Assembly: GCA_035945435.1 (NCBI GenBank)
Contig: DASZAF010000002.1
Location: forward strand, 1 to 38,643
Reading direction: 5' to 3'
DNA length: 38,643 bases
DNA from: Candidatus Saccharimonadales bacterium
Lineage (GTDB): Bacteria; Patescibacteriota; Saccharimonadia; Saccharimonadales; DASZAF01
Below are positions 7,049-14,160 of this stretch, piece by piece. The translations under genes and the position numbers were made by a program. The notes beneath the pieces are model-generated. The model saw nothing but the letters and a program-made list of their open reading frames with translations. It made no database searches and was not told where the DNA came from. Within the stretch, counting starts at the first letter, position 1, and each line of letters begins with the position of its first letter.

Positions 7049-8689
7049 ATGAGCAACAAGATTGTACAGTACTTACAAACGCATATTGACGGTGAAGTAG
7101 TGGACGCCCCTTCGGTGCGCCAACATTTCGCAACTGATAGGAGTATCTTCGAAGCACTACCGCAACTGGTCGTCTATCCGAAGAATACCAGCGGTATTCG
7201 TAAAGTTGCACGCTTCTCATGGCAGCTTGCCGAGCGTGGTCACAGCCTACCATTGACGGCTCGTGGCAAGGGTTCGAACCAGAGCGGATCCGCAGTTGGG
7301 AAAGGCATGGTAGTCGCTCTGCCTGCTCATATGAATCGCCTCCTTGAGCTAGAAGTCGGCAAAGGTACTGTCCGTGTCCAACCAGGCATGAGCTACCGCG
7401 CACTTCAGGACGTTCTTAACAGCCATGGGCTCTTTCTGCCGCCGTTTCCAGCCTCAATCGATTACTCGACGATCGGCGGCGCAATTGCCACTAATGCTTC
7501 AGGTTATAAGTCGGTTAAATATGGTACGACCCGTAAGTATGTCAAAGGTCTGGAGGTAGTGCTCTCAAACGGTGATGTTATTAAGACGGAGCGTCTTAGT
7601 AAGCGTGAACTGAGTTCCAAGAAAGGCCAGACGGATCTGGAGGGGGAGATCTACCGCCAAGTAGATGGCCTTCTCACTGACAACGCTGAGCTCATCGAGA
7701 AGCTGGATAAGAAGACGAAAGTTACCAAAAACTCCTCAGGATATGCGCTCGAACAGGTTAAAGACAAGGATGGCTCGTTCGACTTGACGCCACTCTTTGT
7801 TGGTTCCGAGGGAACGCTCGGCATTATCACCGAAGCGACTCTTGACTGCGAAGGCTTCAATCCGAAGACGACACTACTTGCCGCCCAGTTTGACTCTCTA
7901 GAAAAATGCGTTCAACTTCTTGAACCACTCCGTGCCCTCGGTCCAAGTGCGGTTGAGATAGTCGATAGAAACCTTCTCGAGTTGGTCAATCGCACCAATC
8001 CGGCGATCCTGAAGGATCTTGTCCAGCAGCCTCTACCGGCGGCGGTCCTCCTCGTTGAATTTGACGATCCATCCGATCGAAGCCGAAAGAAAAAGGTCAA
8101 GAAAGCCCTTAAGATGCTCGATGAATCAGCCCGCAGCCACGATGAGGCCGAGACCCTCGTAGCCCAGGAGCGGCTCTGGTCGATTCTCCACTCGGCCTGG
8201 GTGGCATTTACCTATGAGGGGACCCCGCTTAGAGCACTGCCAATCGTTGAAGACGGCATCGTACCACCCAAGAAATTCCTCGAGTTTATCCAAAAGGCCT
8301 ATGTCATATTCGACAACTACAGTCTCCCGATGGCTGCTTGGGGCCATGCTGGCGATGGCCATCTGCACATCTATCCATTTTTGGATATCAGTCGGTTGAA
8401 CGACCGCCAGAAAGCCATCAAGGTGATGGATGACTACTATGCGCTCGTGACCTCACTCGGAGGCAGCTTCTCCGGAAGCGCCGGTGACGGCCGCAGTCGC
8501 GGTAGTTACCTCGAGGATCACTATGGCAAAGAAGTATACAATCTCTTTGTTGATACTAAGCGGATCTTTGACCCTCACAATATCCTTAATCCCGGCATTA
8601 AGATCCACACTACGAAAGCTGAAAGTATGGCGCTGCTGCGTCGTGAGTATTCTTTAGCTGACCTGGGCGATTACCTAGTTGAGGGCTAG
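7049..8689 (+). CDS. FAD-binding oxidase, GlcD / D-lactate dehydrogenase type
   Basis: A flavoprotein of the vanillyl-alcohol-oxidase superfamily that oxidises a 2-hydroxy acid such as D-lactate or glycolate. The N-terminal FAD_binding_4 domain (about 30-215) shows 'LTARGKGSNQSGSA', 'VQPGMSYRAL', 'GGAIATNASGYKSVKYG' and, later, 'VGSEGTLGIITEATL' (about 251-265). The FAD-oxidase C-terminal domain contains 'WGHAGDGHLHIYPFLD' (from about 431) and ends in the family's 'FDPHNILNPGIKI'. There is no Fe-S domain and no membrane segment. A TAGTAT at 7009-7014 would start transcription near 7021, so I prefer ATG 7049, preceded by GGGAGA, over ATG 7013. The electron acceptor is unknown; the substrate is inferred from the family only. 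Confidence 0.9.
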   Translation: MSNKIVQYLQTHIDGEVVDAPSVRQHFATDRSIFEALPQLVVYPKNTSGIRKVARFSWQLAERGHSLPLTARGKGSNQSGSAVGKGMVVALPAHMNRLLELEVGKGTVRVQPGMSYRALQDVLNSHGLFLPPFPASIDYSTIGGAIATNASGYKSVKYGTTRKYVKGLEVVLSNGDVIKTERLSKRELSSKKGQTDLEGEIYRQVDGLLTDNAELIEKLDKKTKVTKNSSGYALEQVKDKDGSFDLTPLFVGSEGTLGIITEATLDCEGFNPKTTLLAAQFDSLEKCVQLLEPLRALGPSAVEIVDRNLLELVNRTNPAILKDLVQQPLPAAVLLVEFDDPSDRSRKKKVKKALKMLDESARSHDEAETLVAQERLWSILHSAWVAFTYEGTPLRALPIVEDGIVPPKKFLEFIQKAYVIFDNYSLPMAAWGHAGDGHLHIYPFLDISRLNDRQKAIKVMDDYYALVTSLGGSFSGSAGDGRSRGSYLEDHYGKEVYNLFVDTKRIFDPHNILNPGIKIHTTKAESMALLRREYSLADLGDYLVEG

Positions 8690-8699
8690 GTAGTAGACC

Positions 8700-8728
8700 T
8701 TGCATTATCCCTGTTAAATCGGTATGCT
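8700..8728 (+). promoter_or_regulatory. Promoter of the tRNA-Leu(GAG)/tRNA-Val(CAC) unit
   Basis: TTGCAT at 8700-8705 and TATGCT at 8723-8728 are 17 bases apart. The -35 hexamer is identical to that of the other tRNA-Leu gene. Confidence 0.55.
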
Positions 8729-8749
8729 TAACATGTATTCACCTGACAT

Positions 8750-8836
8750 GCGCGAGTGGTGAAATTGGTATACACGCTACCTTGAGGTGGTAGTGCCCGC
8801 AAGGGCGTGGAGGTTCAAGTCCTCTCTCGCGCACCA
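8750..8836 (+). tRNA. tRNA-Leu (anticodon GAG)
   Basis: A class II tRNA of 87 bases with encoded CCA. Acceptor GCGCGAG/CTCGCGC, anticodon stem CTACC/GGTAG around TTGAGGT (anticodon GAG), long variable arm (GCCCGCAAGGGC). It is probably co-transcribed with the tRNA-Val 18 bases downstream. Confidence 0.95.
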
Positions 8837-8854
8837 ATATTTTGTTTTCAACAC

Positions 8855-8931
8855 GGGCAATTAGCTCAGCTGGTTAGAGTGCTTGATTCACATTCAAGAG
8901 GTCGCAGGTTCGAGTCCTGCATTGCCCACCA
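8855..8931 (+). tRNA. tRNA-Val (anticodon CAC)
   Basis: 77 bases with encoded CCA. Acceptor GGGCAAT/ATTGCCC, D-loop with the normal GG, anticodon stem CTTGA/TCAAG around TTCACAT (anticodon CAC), T-loop TTCGAGT. Confidence 0.95.
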
Positions 8932-9044
8932 TACTTGGCCTATGACTGAACTTGATATGTGCGTTGTATCACCGTTGTCTCTGTGATCTATCTCACGTAT
9001 ACTGAGAAAGTATAAGCGTGAACAGGATAAAATAAAAACGGCAT

Positions 9045-10817
9045 ATGGCTAGACTTCCTGTACCAGGTGGAGACGTCGGAAGTTGGGGTGACATCCTCAA
9101 CGGTTACCTTGAAGTATCGCTCAATGGAGATGGAACGATCCAATCATCAGCCCTCCAGCAGGCTGGGGCAGTTCTAACCTCGACGTCCCTAGGCGGTGAC
9201 CTATCTGGTACGCTACCTAATCCAACAGTTGCCAGAGTAAATGGAATAAGTATTTCAGGATCGCCATCAAGTGGCCAGGTGCTTACCGCTTTGAGTAGCA
9301 GTGCGGCCAGTTGGAGCAGCATAGCGGGTACAACAGATTGGCTAAACGCCAAGTCGTATGGCGCAAAAGGGAACGGTATAACAGACGATACCGCCGCTTT
9401 GACGTCCTGGATCAACGCCATCAACGCTGCCAGCACCGGAATCGGAGCCTTTCTGCCAGCCGGGCAGTACATGGTTTCGTCTGCATTACCGTCGATTACC
9501 AATAACGGTGTCACTATCACAGGTGACGGGTGGGCTCAGACGAACTACACCTACGGCTCGACTATCTCGGCGGCAGTCGGGATGACAAGCACTATCCTGA
9601 CTCTAGCCGGAGAAGGCATCTCCCTGCGTGGCATGACCCTTGACGGAGGCGGTCGGGCGACGCCGATCTTGATCATAACTGGACAGCACTGCCGGCTGCG
9701 AGACATGCAGGTACGTGGTGTCTCATCTGGTGGGGTGTGTGTCGACGTGCGCTCAGGGGCGGTCAGTACGTGGATCGACACGTGTGTTATCAGCGGTCTT
9801 AATGGGTTGAACACCGGGGTCCAGATAAATGACACCGATGCCATCATCACAAACAATAAGCCTCAAAATAATGGCTACGGCATCGTTCTTCTATCAGGAG
9901 CATCAGGTACAGTTATTACTAGCAATCACATAACGCCAGGATCATCAGGGCTGAACTGCATCTGGATTAATGGTAATCCGTCACACGTTTTAATCAGTGC
10001 CAATCGTTTCGATAACTATGGTGCATCGGCAGTTCAGATAACTCCTCCAAGCTCGACTCCGAGCGATATCACAATTAGCAACAACGACTTCCAATCGACC
10101 GTCATAACCGATAACACTTATGCCCAAGTGGCTGTAGATACGACAAACGCAGGAGTGCGCAATCTAAAGATCATTGGCAATACCGGTTACGCGTCCGGGA
10201 CTAACAGGCCTGCATACGGAGTCGCCGCTCAAACGCAGAGTGGGAGCGTACCTTCTAACACAAGCCTATTAGCATCAACAGGTTCGACTGTAAGTGGCAA
10301 TAGCTGGTGGGTAGCGACCTCGCTGTTCGGCAACGCTAATCCGTCGGTCGCTCTTAATAACCTTATCTCTACAAACGGCACTGCATGGACACAGGCCACG
10401 GATATCTATAACTTTCCGGCTGCCAGCGGGTCAACGACGCACACTCTTTACAAACAGACCACGGCATCCATCACCCCATCTGCTACCAGCGGAACCTTCG
10501 GCTCGTCAGTCGCCCTCTCGCCAGACTCGACATATATTGGTATCTTGCCGGTAGCTATAGATATTGTCACCACTGGGCTCGGTAGCGAAACATTAACCGT
10601 CCAAAGTACGGTGACATGGAACGATTCGACAACCAGCCAGAACAGCATTGGAATTACGACAAACGCCACGACAAACGTTTCAGCCAGTCAGATGATATCG
10701 ATAATGTTGGGAGGCGACGGCAAATACGCAACCCAGATATCCTGGGCCGCCAAGAGTTCGATCAACAGCTCAGGCGCTTCGGCTACGGTCAGCGTGTTTG
10801 GCGTGAATCAGTCGTAG
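9045..10817 (+). CDS. MARLP-module pectin-lyase-like protein B (590 aa)
   Basis: A modular protein. Residues 1-41 are the MARLP module (W-G-x-x-L-N, V-S-L-N-G-D-G-T). Residues about 50-95 are a tail-fibre-like linker ('GGDLSGTLPNPTVARVNG', 'SPSSGQVLTA'). From about 102 ('NAKSYGAKGNGITDDTAAL', 'AFLPAGQYMVSSAL') it is a right-handed parallel beta-helix of the Pectate_lyase_3 / phage tailspike type, with repeated short N-rich turns to about residue 360. The remaining 230 residues are Ser/Thr-rich beta structure. There is no signal peptide. The family either cleaves or binds surface polysaccharide; catalytic residues cannot be assigned by eye. It follows a tRNA-Leu/tRNA-Val pair, with TATACT at 8998-9003 as a possible -10 box, and ends five bases from a convergent gene. 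Confidence 0.85.
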   Translation: MARLPVPGGDVGSWGDILNGYLEVSLNGDGTIQSSALQQAGAVLTSTSLGGDLSGTLPNPTVARVNGISISGSPSSGQVLTALSSSAASWSSIAGTTDWLNAKSYGAKGNGITDDTAALTSWINAINAASTGIGAFLPAGQYMVSSALPSITNNGVTITGDGWAQTNYTYGSTISAAVGMTSTILTLAGEGISLRGMTLDGGGRATPILIITGQHCRLRDMQVRGVSSGGVCVDVRSGAVSTWIDTCVISGLNGLNTGVQINDTDAIITNNKPQNNGYGIVLLSGASGTVITSNHITPGSSGLNCIWINGNPSHVLISANRFDNYGASAVQITPPSSTPSDITISNNDFQSTVITDNTYAQVAVDTTNAGVRNLKIIGNTGYASGTNRPAYGVAAQTQSGSVPSNTSLLASTGSTVSGNSWWVATSLFGNANPSVALNNLISTNGTAWTQATDIYNFPAASGSTTHTLYKQTTASITPSATSGTFGSSVALSPDSTYIGILPVAIDIVTTGLGSETLTVQSTVTWNDSTTSQNSIGITTNATTNVSASQMISIMLGGDGKYATQISWAAKSSINSSGASATVSVFGVNQS

Positions 10818-10822
10818 CGACC

Positions 10823-11101
10823 TTAGCTCTCGTTGACTATCCGTTCGGCCTGATCGTCCACTGTCACTTCCACCTCGCCAGTAAATCTAGGAGTTGTTGA
10901 GACTCCAGGGCCTACAAGCGAGAAGTTCTTAACCATCATGACGACGACACCGCCTAGACCTCGCTCGGCTGCGACCCGGTCGATAGCCTCCACGAAAGCT
11001 CCGAGTTCATCAATGCCGATCCTCGCAATACCATCACCTGACACCATAAGGACGCGCTGGCCTTGGCTGGGTTGGCCCAGTCTATCAGATTGTTCGCTCA
11101 T
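10823..11101 (-). CDS. Hypothetical protein, 92 aa
   Basis: Not recognised. A small soluble protein with an alpha/beta look: 'QRVLMVSGDGIARIGIDEL', a helix 'GAFVEAIDRVAAERG', a strand 'GVVVMMV', then an acidic C-terminus. The frame is open 26 codons further upstream, but TATAAG on the minus strand ends 6 bases before the ATG at 11101, exactly the leaderless spacing seen for other genes here, so I start at MSEQSDRLGQ. It converges on the pectin-lyase-like gene and is divergent from tRNA-Val(TAC). Confidence 0.65.
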   Translation of the reverse strand: MSEQSDRLGQPSQGQRVLMVSGDGIARIGIDELGAFVEAIDRVAAERGLGGVVVMMVKNFSLVGPGVSTTPRFTGEVEVTVDDQAERIVNES

Positions 11102-11107
11102 AACATG

Positions 11108-11113
11108 CTTATA
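11108..11113 (-). promoter_or_regulatory. -10 box (TATAAG) of the 92-aa gene
   Basis: TATAAG on the minus strand with a 6-base gap to ATG 11101; the transcript is predicted to be leaderless. Confidence 0.45.
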
Positions 11114-11146
11114 ACCTACGTTGGCTGTCTGGTCAACTATTGCTGT

Positions 11147-11175
11147 TTGAAATACGAGCAAGCGTTCTATACAAT
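11147..11175 (+). promoter_or_regulatory. Promoter of tRNA-Val(TAC)
   Basis: TTGAAA at 11147-11152, a 17-base spacer, then TACAAT at 11170-11175; the tRNA begins 13 bases later. Confidence 0.65.
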
Positions 11176-11188
11176 ACACACAAGATAT

Positions 11189-11265
11189 GGGTTGTTAGCT
11201 CAGCTGGCTAGAGCGTCTGATTTACACTCAGAAGGTCGGGGGTTCGAGTCCCTCACAACCCACCA
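11189..11265 (+). tRNA. tRNA-Val (anticodon TAC)
   Basis: 77 bases with encoded CCA. Acceptor GGGTTGT/ACAACCC, anticodon stem TCTGA/TCAGA around TTTACAC (anticodon TAC), T-loop TTCGAGT. Confidence 0.95.
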
Positions 11266-11352
11266 TTCCGTATGATTGGAAATAGTGGGTTGCATGGTGG
11301 GGTAGTATATATCCAGTTGCGGGCCGATTGACAGATTAATGGGGCAACCACC

Positions 11353-13182
11353 ATGGGGGAACAATACACTACTGCAGGACTGGAATACGATACTTCGGTA
11401 CGGTATGAGCATCTGCCGACCGATCTTGTCTTGATAGGCAGCATGGCGCGGGTACTAGGCCAAACGGTCAATCAAGTATCACGTACCTTGAGTTATCGGT
11501 CAGGCGTTCAACGTTTTGTTTTAGACTTCGAGCGTGGAGGTAAGCGTGTCTGCCATGCTTGGGCCGATCTAAGAAACTTGATGGTCTTCATGCCTGTTGC
11601 AGGGGATTCGCCCGTTCAAGAGATCGATTTCCCACTACTGATGGGCGAGACGGATGCCCCAGAGGAAGAGCGCCAGCGATATGCAAGAGATCTACAGCGG
11701 CAACTTCTTCTGCCGAGAGATCAGTATCTCGTCCCAAACGAGCCTGAAGGGTTAGTAGAAGCAGAGGAAGAGCGCGCACTAGGCAATGGCGCAGTGGTCG
11801 GCGAAGCGGCAGTCGATGTCGTCGTTGAGTTAAAAGGTGCTTCCATCAGGAGTGGGTTGGCGGATGAGGCCACAACAGCCGGTGATGACGACGCAGAGGT
11901 GGAACCTGCGGCAGCAGATACAGACCCCGCACAACCTGAACCTGAAGCTGATTCGGATCTAGCTGGAGACGCCCAACCGGCGGCTGAGGCCGATGCGGCT
12001 GAAGATGAGACATCAGCTGCGGCTACAACTAGTGCGGACCCAGCTGCTGGAGCCGCCCCAGACTACGGAGAAAGGACACCCGCTGAAGTACATGGCTATG
12101 TTCCGGGCAGGCCGGCTCAAGCTCAGACTGCTGCCGCTCACGTTGTGGGGACGGGAGAGCTCAGGCGCCAGCAAGCCCATCGTGCTGCGCAGGCCGCTGT
12201 CCTAGCTCGCGCACTTCGCCGTGAGCACCTCGAAATGCATACGAGTTCGATAATCAGCTTGTTTCACAGAGAACTGAGTGCGGATGATATTGCTTGGGCG
12301 ATGTCGCGTGACCCAGGCGAAGTCGACGGGGTCGTAGCGAGCCTCAACCGCGGCAAGGAGATACCCTCGAGGTTAGTCAAAGAGGGTGGCGCCGATGTGC
12401 GTTTATATAGGGGCTGGCCCCTGGAAGTAATCCTCGTGCGGCTCTGTGGGCTTGATGTCTACGATATGTCCACCTACTTTGATCTGAGTGCGAACGCTAT
12501 CGTTGATATATTGACGGCCAATACGGACGTCGTACTTGGGGAAGGCTATCGTCTGGATGACCCCGGTGGTTGGTTGAAAGCACGTGCTGAACTGGCCCCA
12601 CCGCCAGATGGTTATATCTTAGCCTCTACGTTGGAATCAAGGGCACGATACGGAGAATACTTCAAAGGCCAGTCGCTTGATGAGATGGTTGAGTTTGCGG
12701 TCGAGAATGGTGGTGTGACCAGTCGACATTATGAACGCGGGAAGCGTGATCCGCATCCTACCAAGGTGACGTGGCTCTCTCCTCATGCGGCAGCCCTCAT
12801 TAGGTACCAAGACGAGGATATGCCACAGATCGATAAGCATATGCAGTACTTCGGCTGGCACAACAGAGATGAGCTATTGGAGATGATCAACCGAGAGATG
12901 GTCAGACTCGGTATGCCAGTCGAGCGTCACCTGCCGAGAACTGATTTTGACAGATGGCTTGCGACCGCTAGGAGCGAGATGGGTCTCGAAAGCAGTACCT
13001 CAAAATGGTTCCGAACTAGAGATGACTCTAAAACACTCCCGCACTACTCACCTGATGTCCAGAGGGCGTATATTACATATGTCAGGACTCGGCTAAGAGA
13101 ACAAGATGACGTGACTGCCAGACGTCTGGCTGCAGGTCTATCGGGTGGTCAAGTGAGTAATGAGGAGATTGAAGACAAATAG
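11353..13182 (+). CDS. Hypothetical protein with acidic Ala-rich linker, 609 aa
   Basis: Not recognised. Three parts are visible. Residues 1-130 are a folded region containing a helix pair ('GSMARVLGQTVNQVSRTLSY') that resembles a helix-turn-helix. About 135-245 is a low-complexity Ala/Glu/Asp/Pro linker ('EPAAADTDPAQPEPEADSD'). About 265-600 is a helical region with two more segments of helix-turn-helix character ('ISLFHRELSADDIAWAM' and 'LDVYDMSTYFDLSANAIVD'), followed by 'RHYERGKRDPHPTKVTWLS' and a basic-acidic mix. No signal peptide or membrane helix is seen, so it is probably cytoplasmic. It follows tRNA-Val(TAC) by 87 bases and ends in a hairpin. A DNA-binding role is only a guess from the helix patterns. 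Confidence 0.75.
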   Translation: MGEQYTTAGLEYDTSVRYEHLPTDLVLIGSMARVLGQTVNQVSRTLSYRSGVQRFVLDFERGGKRVCHAWADLRNLMVFMPVAGDSPVQEIDFPLLMGETDAPEEERQRYARDLQRQLLLPRDQYLVPNEPEGLVEAEEERALGNGAVVGEAAVDVVVELKGASIRSGLADEATTAGDDDAEVEPAAADTDPAQPEPEADSDLAGDAQPAAEADAAEDETSAAATTSADPAAGAAPDYGERTPAEVHGYVPGRPAQAQTAAAHVVGTGELRRQQAHRAAQAAVLARALRREHLEMHTSSIISLFHRELSADDIAWAMSRDPGEVDGVVASLNRGKEIPSRLVKEGGADVRLYRGWPLEVILVRLCGLDVYDMSTYFDLSANAIVDILTANTDVVLGEGYRLDDPGGWLKARAELAPPPDGYILASTLESRARYGEYFKGQSLDEMVEFAVENGGVTSRHYERGKRDPHPTKVTWLSPHAAALIRYQDEDMPQIDKHMQYFGWHNRDELLEMINREMVRLGMPVERHLPRTDFDRWLATARSEMGLESSTSKWFRTRDDSKTLPHYSPDVQRAYITYVRTRLREQDDVTARRLAAGLSGGQVSNEEIEDK

Positions 13183-13205
13183 GACCCGGCTATTAAGCCA
13201 GGTCC
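13182..13205. terminator. Hairpin between the 609-aa gene and tRNA-Phe
   Basis: GGACC-C-GGCT and AGCC-A-GGTCC pair around an ATTA loop, with one C/A mismatch. It overlaps the stop codon region of the upstream gene and lies 13 bases beyond the 3' end of the minus-strand tRNA-Phe, so it may serve both directions. No long T-run follows. Confidence 0.5.
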
Positions 13206-13218
13206 TTCGCTATCTATA

Positions 13219-13294
13219 TGGTGGCGCCTCCCAGGCTCGAACTGGGGACACAAGGCTCTTCAGGCCTCTGCTCTACCAACTGAGCTAAAGCGCC
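13219..13294 (-). tRNA. tRNA-Phe (anticodon GAA)
   Basis: 76 bases on the minus strand with encoded CCA. Acceptor GGCGCTT pairs with AGGCGCC (one G-U). Anticodon stem GAGGC/GCCTT encloses CTGAAGA (anticodon GAA), and the T-arm is CCCAG-TTCGAGC-CTGGG. It is divergent from tRNA-Gly. Confidence 0.94.
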
Positions 13295-13306
13295 ACGTAC
13301 CCTAGG

Positions 13307-13335
13307 ATTTTAGGGGAAAAGAGGTCTTTTAACAA
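13307..13335 (-). promoter_or_regulatory. Promoter of tRNA-Phe
   Basis: On the minus strand TTGTTA (13335-13330), a 17-base spacer and TAAAAT (13312-13307); the tRNA begins 12 bases later. Confidence 0.6.
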
Positions 13336-13340
13336 GTCTG

Positions 13341-13360
13341 GTCACCACTTGTAAGGTGAC
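13341..13360. repeat. Inverted repeat between divergent tRNA promoters
   Basis: GTCACC (13341-13346) and GGTGAC (13355-13360) form a perfect 6-bp inverted repeat around ACTTGTAA. It lies between the tRNA-Phe and tRNA-Gly promoters and covers the TTGTAA -35 box of the latter. Confidence 0.5.
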
Positions 13361-13378
13361 TACCCTCCCTGTTATAAT
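13349..13378 (+). promoter_or_regulatory. Promoter of tRNA-Gly
   Basis: TTGTAA at 13349-13354, an 18-base spacer and a perfect TATAAT at 13373-13378, preceded by an extended -10 TGT. The tRNA starts 17 bases after the -10 box. Confidence 0.65.
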
Positions 13379-13394
13379 CTCGTATGTTCCTCAT

Positions 13395-13471
13395 GCGGGT
13401 CTAGCTCAGTTGTTTAGAGCGCATCCTTGCCAAGGATGAGGCCACGGGTTAGAGTCCCGTGACCCGCACCA
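13395..13471 (+). tRNA. tRNA-Gly (anticodon GCC) with unusual D- and T-loops
   Basis: 77 bases with encoded CCA. Acceptor GCGGGTC/GACCCGC, anticodon stem CATCC/GGATG around TTGCCAA (anticodon GCC). The D-loop reads AGTTGTTTA, with U in place of the near-universal G19, and the T-loop reads TTAGAGT, with A in place of C56. The two changes restore a Watson-Crick pair (U19:A56), so the tRNA is probably functional rather than decayed. All other tRNAs in the window have normal loops. Confidence 0.9.
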
Positions 13472-13497
13472 CATCTGTTAAGCCAGATGAGCAACTT

Positions 13498-13519
13498 ACA
13501 CCTCACAAGGGTGTTTTTT
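13498..13519 (+). terminator. Intrinsic terminator after tRNA-Gly
   Basis: ACACC (13498-13502) pairs with GGTGT (13510-13514), followed by six T's. The T-run flows straight into the extended -10 of the next gene. A separate CATCTG/CAGATG hairpin lies at 13472-13489. Confidence 0.65.
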
Positions 13520-13527
13520 GTTACAAT
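13519..13527 (+). promoter_or_regulatory. Extended -10 of the DUF1801 gene (leaderless)
   Basis: TGT-TACAAT ends 6 bases before ATG 13534. No -35 consensus or ribosome site is visible. Confidence 0.55.
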
Positions 13528-13533
13528 TGAGCT

Positions 13534-13986
13534 ATGGACAAGCCGACAAATCAAAACGATAAATCAGTCAAAGACTACCTTACTTCACTCAACGATGAGC
13601 GAACCGTAAACGACGCCCAAGTGCTTATCGGTATAATGCAACGAATAAGCGGGCACGCACCAAAATTGTGGAATGTCGGTACTCTTGGTTTTGATGCATA
13701 CCATTACAAATACGACAGTGGACGCGAAGGAGACACTTTTATTATTGGCTTTTATCCAAGGAAGGGTAAAACTACGGTTTACCTTATGGATGGCACAGCT
13801 CGTTACTCTAAGTTATTGGCTAGGCTAGGTAAACATACTTTTACTGGCTACTGTATTTACATCAAGAGGCTCAGTGATATTGAGCCGTCGATTTTAGAGC
13901 AAATCATTGAGCAGTCGTATAAGTTTATAAAATCAATGTCCAAAGATGGTCCTATTGACCGAATACTTTGGCAAACTGAAAAGTAG
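13534..13986 (+). CDS. DUF1801 domain-containing protein (YdhG-like)
   Basis: 150 residues, soluble, single domain. The pattern 'VKDYLTSLNDERTVNDAQVLIGIMQRISGHAPKLW' (residues about 12-47), then the strand-rich 'HYKYDSGREGDTFIIGFYPRKGKTTVYLM' and a C-terminal helix 'LEQIIEQSYKFIKS' match the DUF1801 family, whose fold resembles frataxin/YdhG and whose biochemical role is not settled. Codon use is more AT-rich (frequent TTA, ATA, AAA) than in the flanking genes, which hints at acquisition or a different expression class. The transcript should be leaderless. Confidence 0.82.
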   Translation: MDKPTNQNDKSVKDYLTSLNDERTVNDAQVLIGIMQRISGHAPKLWNVGTLGFDAYHYKYDSGREGDTFIIGFYPRKGKTTVYLMDGTARYSKLLARLGKHTFTGYCIYIKRLSDIEPSILEQIIEQSYKFIKSMSKDGPIDRILWQTEK

Positions 13987-14123
13987 CAAGCTAAATCTAA
14001 CCTAATAAGGTAGCCGACAAATTAAACAGTTTAGCGAGGCTTAAGAGGTTCACATTATTGAATTGCTCGATTGCAGATGCTTGCAATGCATCAACGATGC
14101 TGCACCAAGATAAACCTTATTGA

Positions 14124-14145
14124 AGAGACCGTCAGGTCTCTTTTT
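14124..14145 (+). terminator. Intrinsic terminator upstream of the hydrolase gene
   Basis: AGAGACC (14124-14130), loop GTCA, GGTCTCT (14135-14141) and a T-run to 14145: a seven-pair stem with a tetraloop. It probably ends the DUF1801 transcript about 140 bases after its stop codon; no gene is seen in between. Confidence 0.7.
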
Positions 14146-14153
14146 GTTATAGT
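14145..14153 (+). promoter_or_regulatory. Extended -10 of the hydrolase gene (leaderless)
   Basis: TGT-TATAGT directly continues the terminator T-run and ends 7 bases before ATG 14161, fixing the start there rather than at a TTG 90 bases upstream, which would run through the terminator. Confidence 0.6.
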
Positions 14154-14160
14154 TACACCT

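Noticed and set aside
9104-9520. 138-codon minus-strand open frame opposite the pectin-lyase-like gene
   Set aside because: It mirrors the Thr/Ser/Ala-rich coding strand and has no recognisable domain.
14073-14092. GATGC/GCATC hairpin in the gap between the DUF1801 and hydrolase genes as a small RNA
   Set aside because: The stem is only five pairs and no promoter precedes it; the region is more simply the 3' end of the DUF1801 transcript.
14071-14160. Upstream extension of the hydrolase gene to a TTG at 14071
   Set aside because: It would read through an intrinsic terminator and the -10 box of the gene; the family fold begins after ATG 14161.
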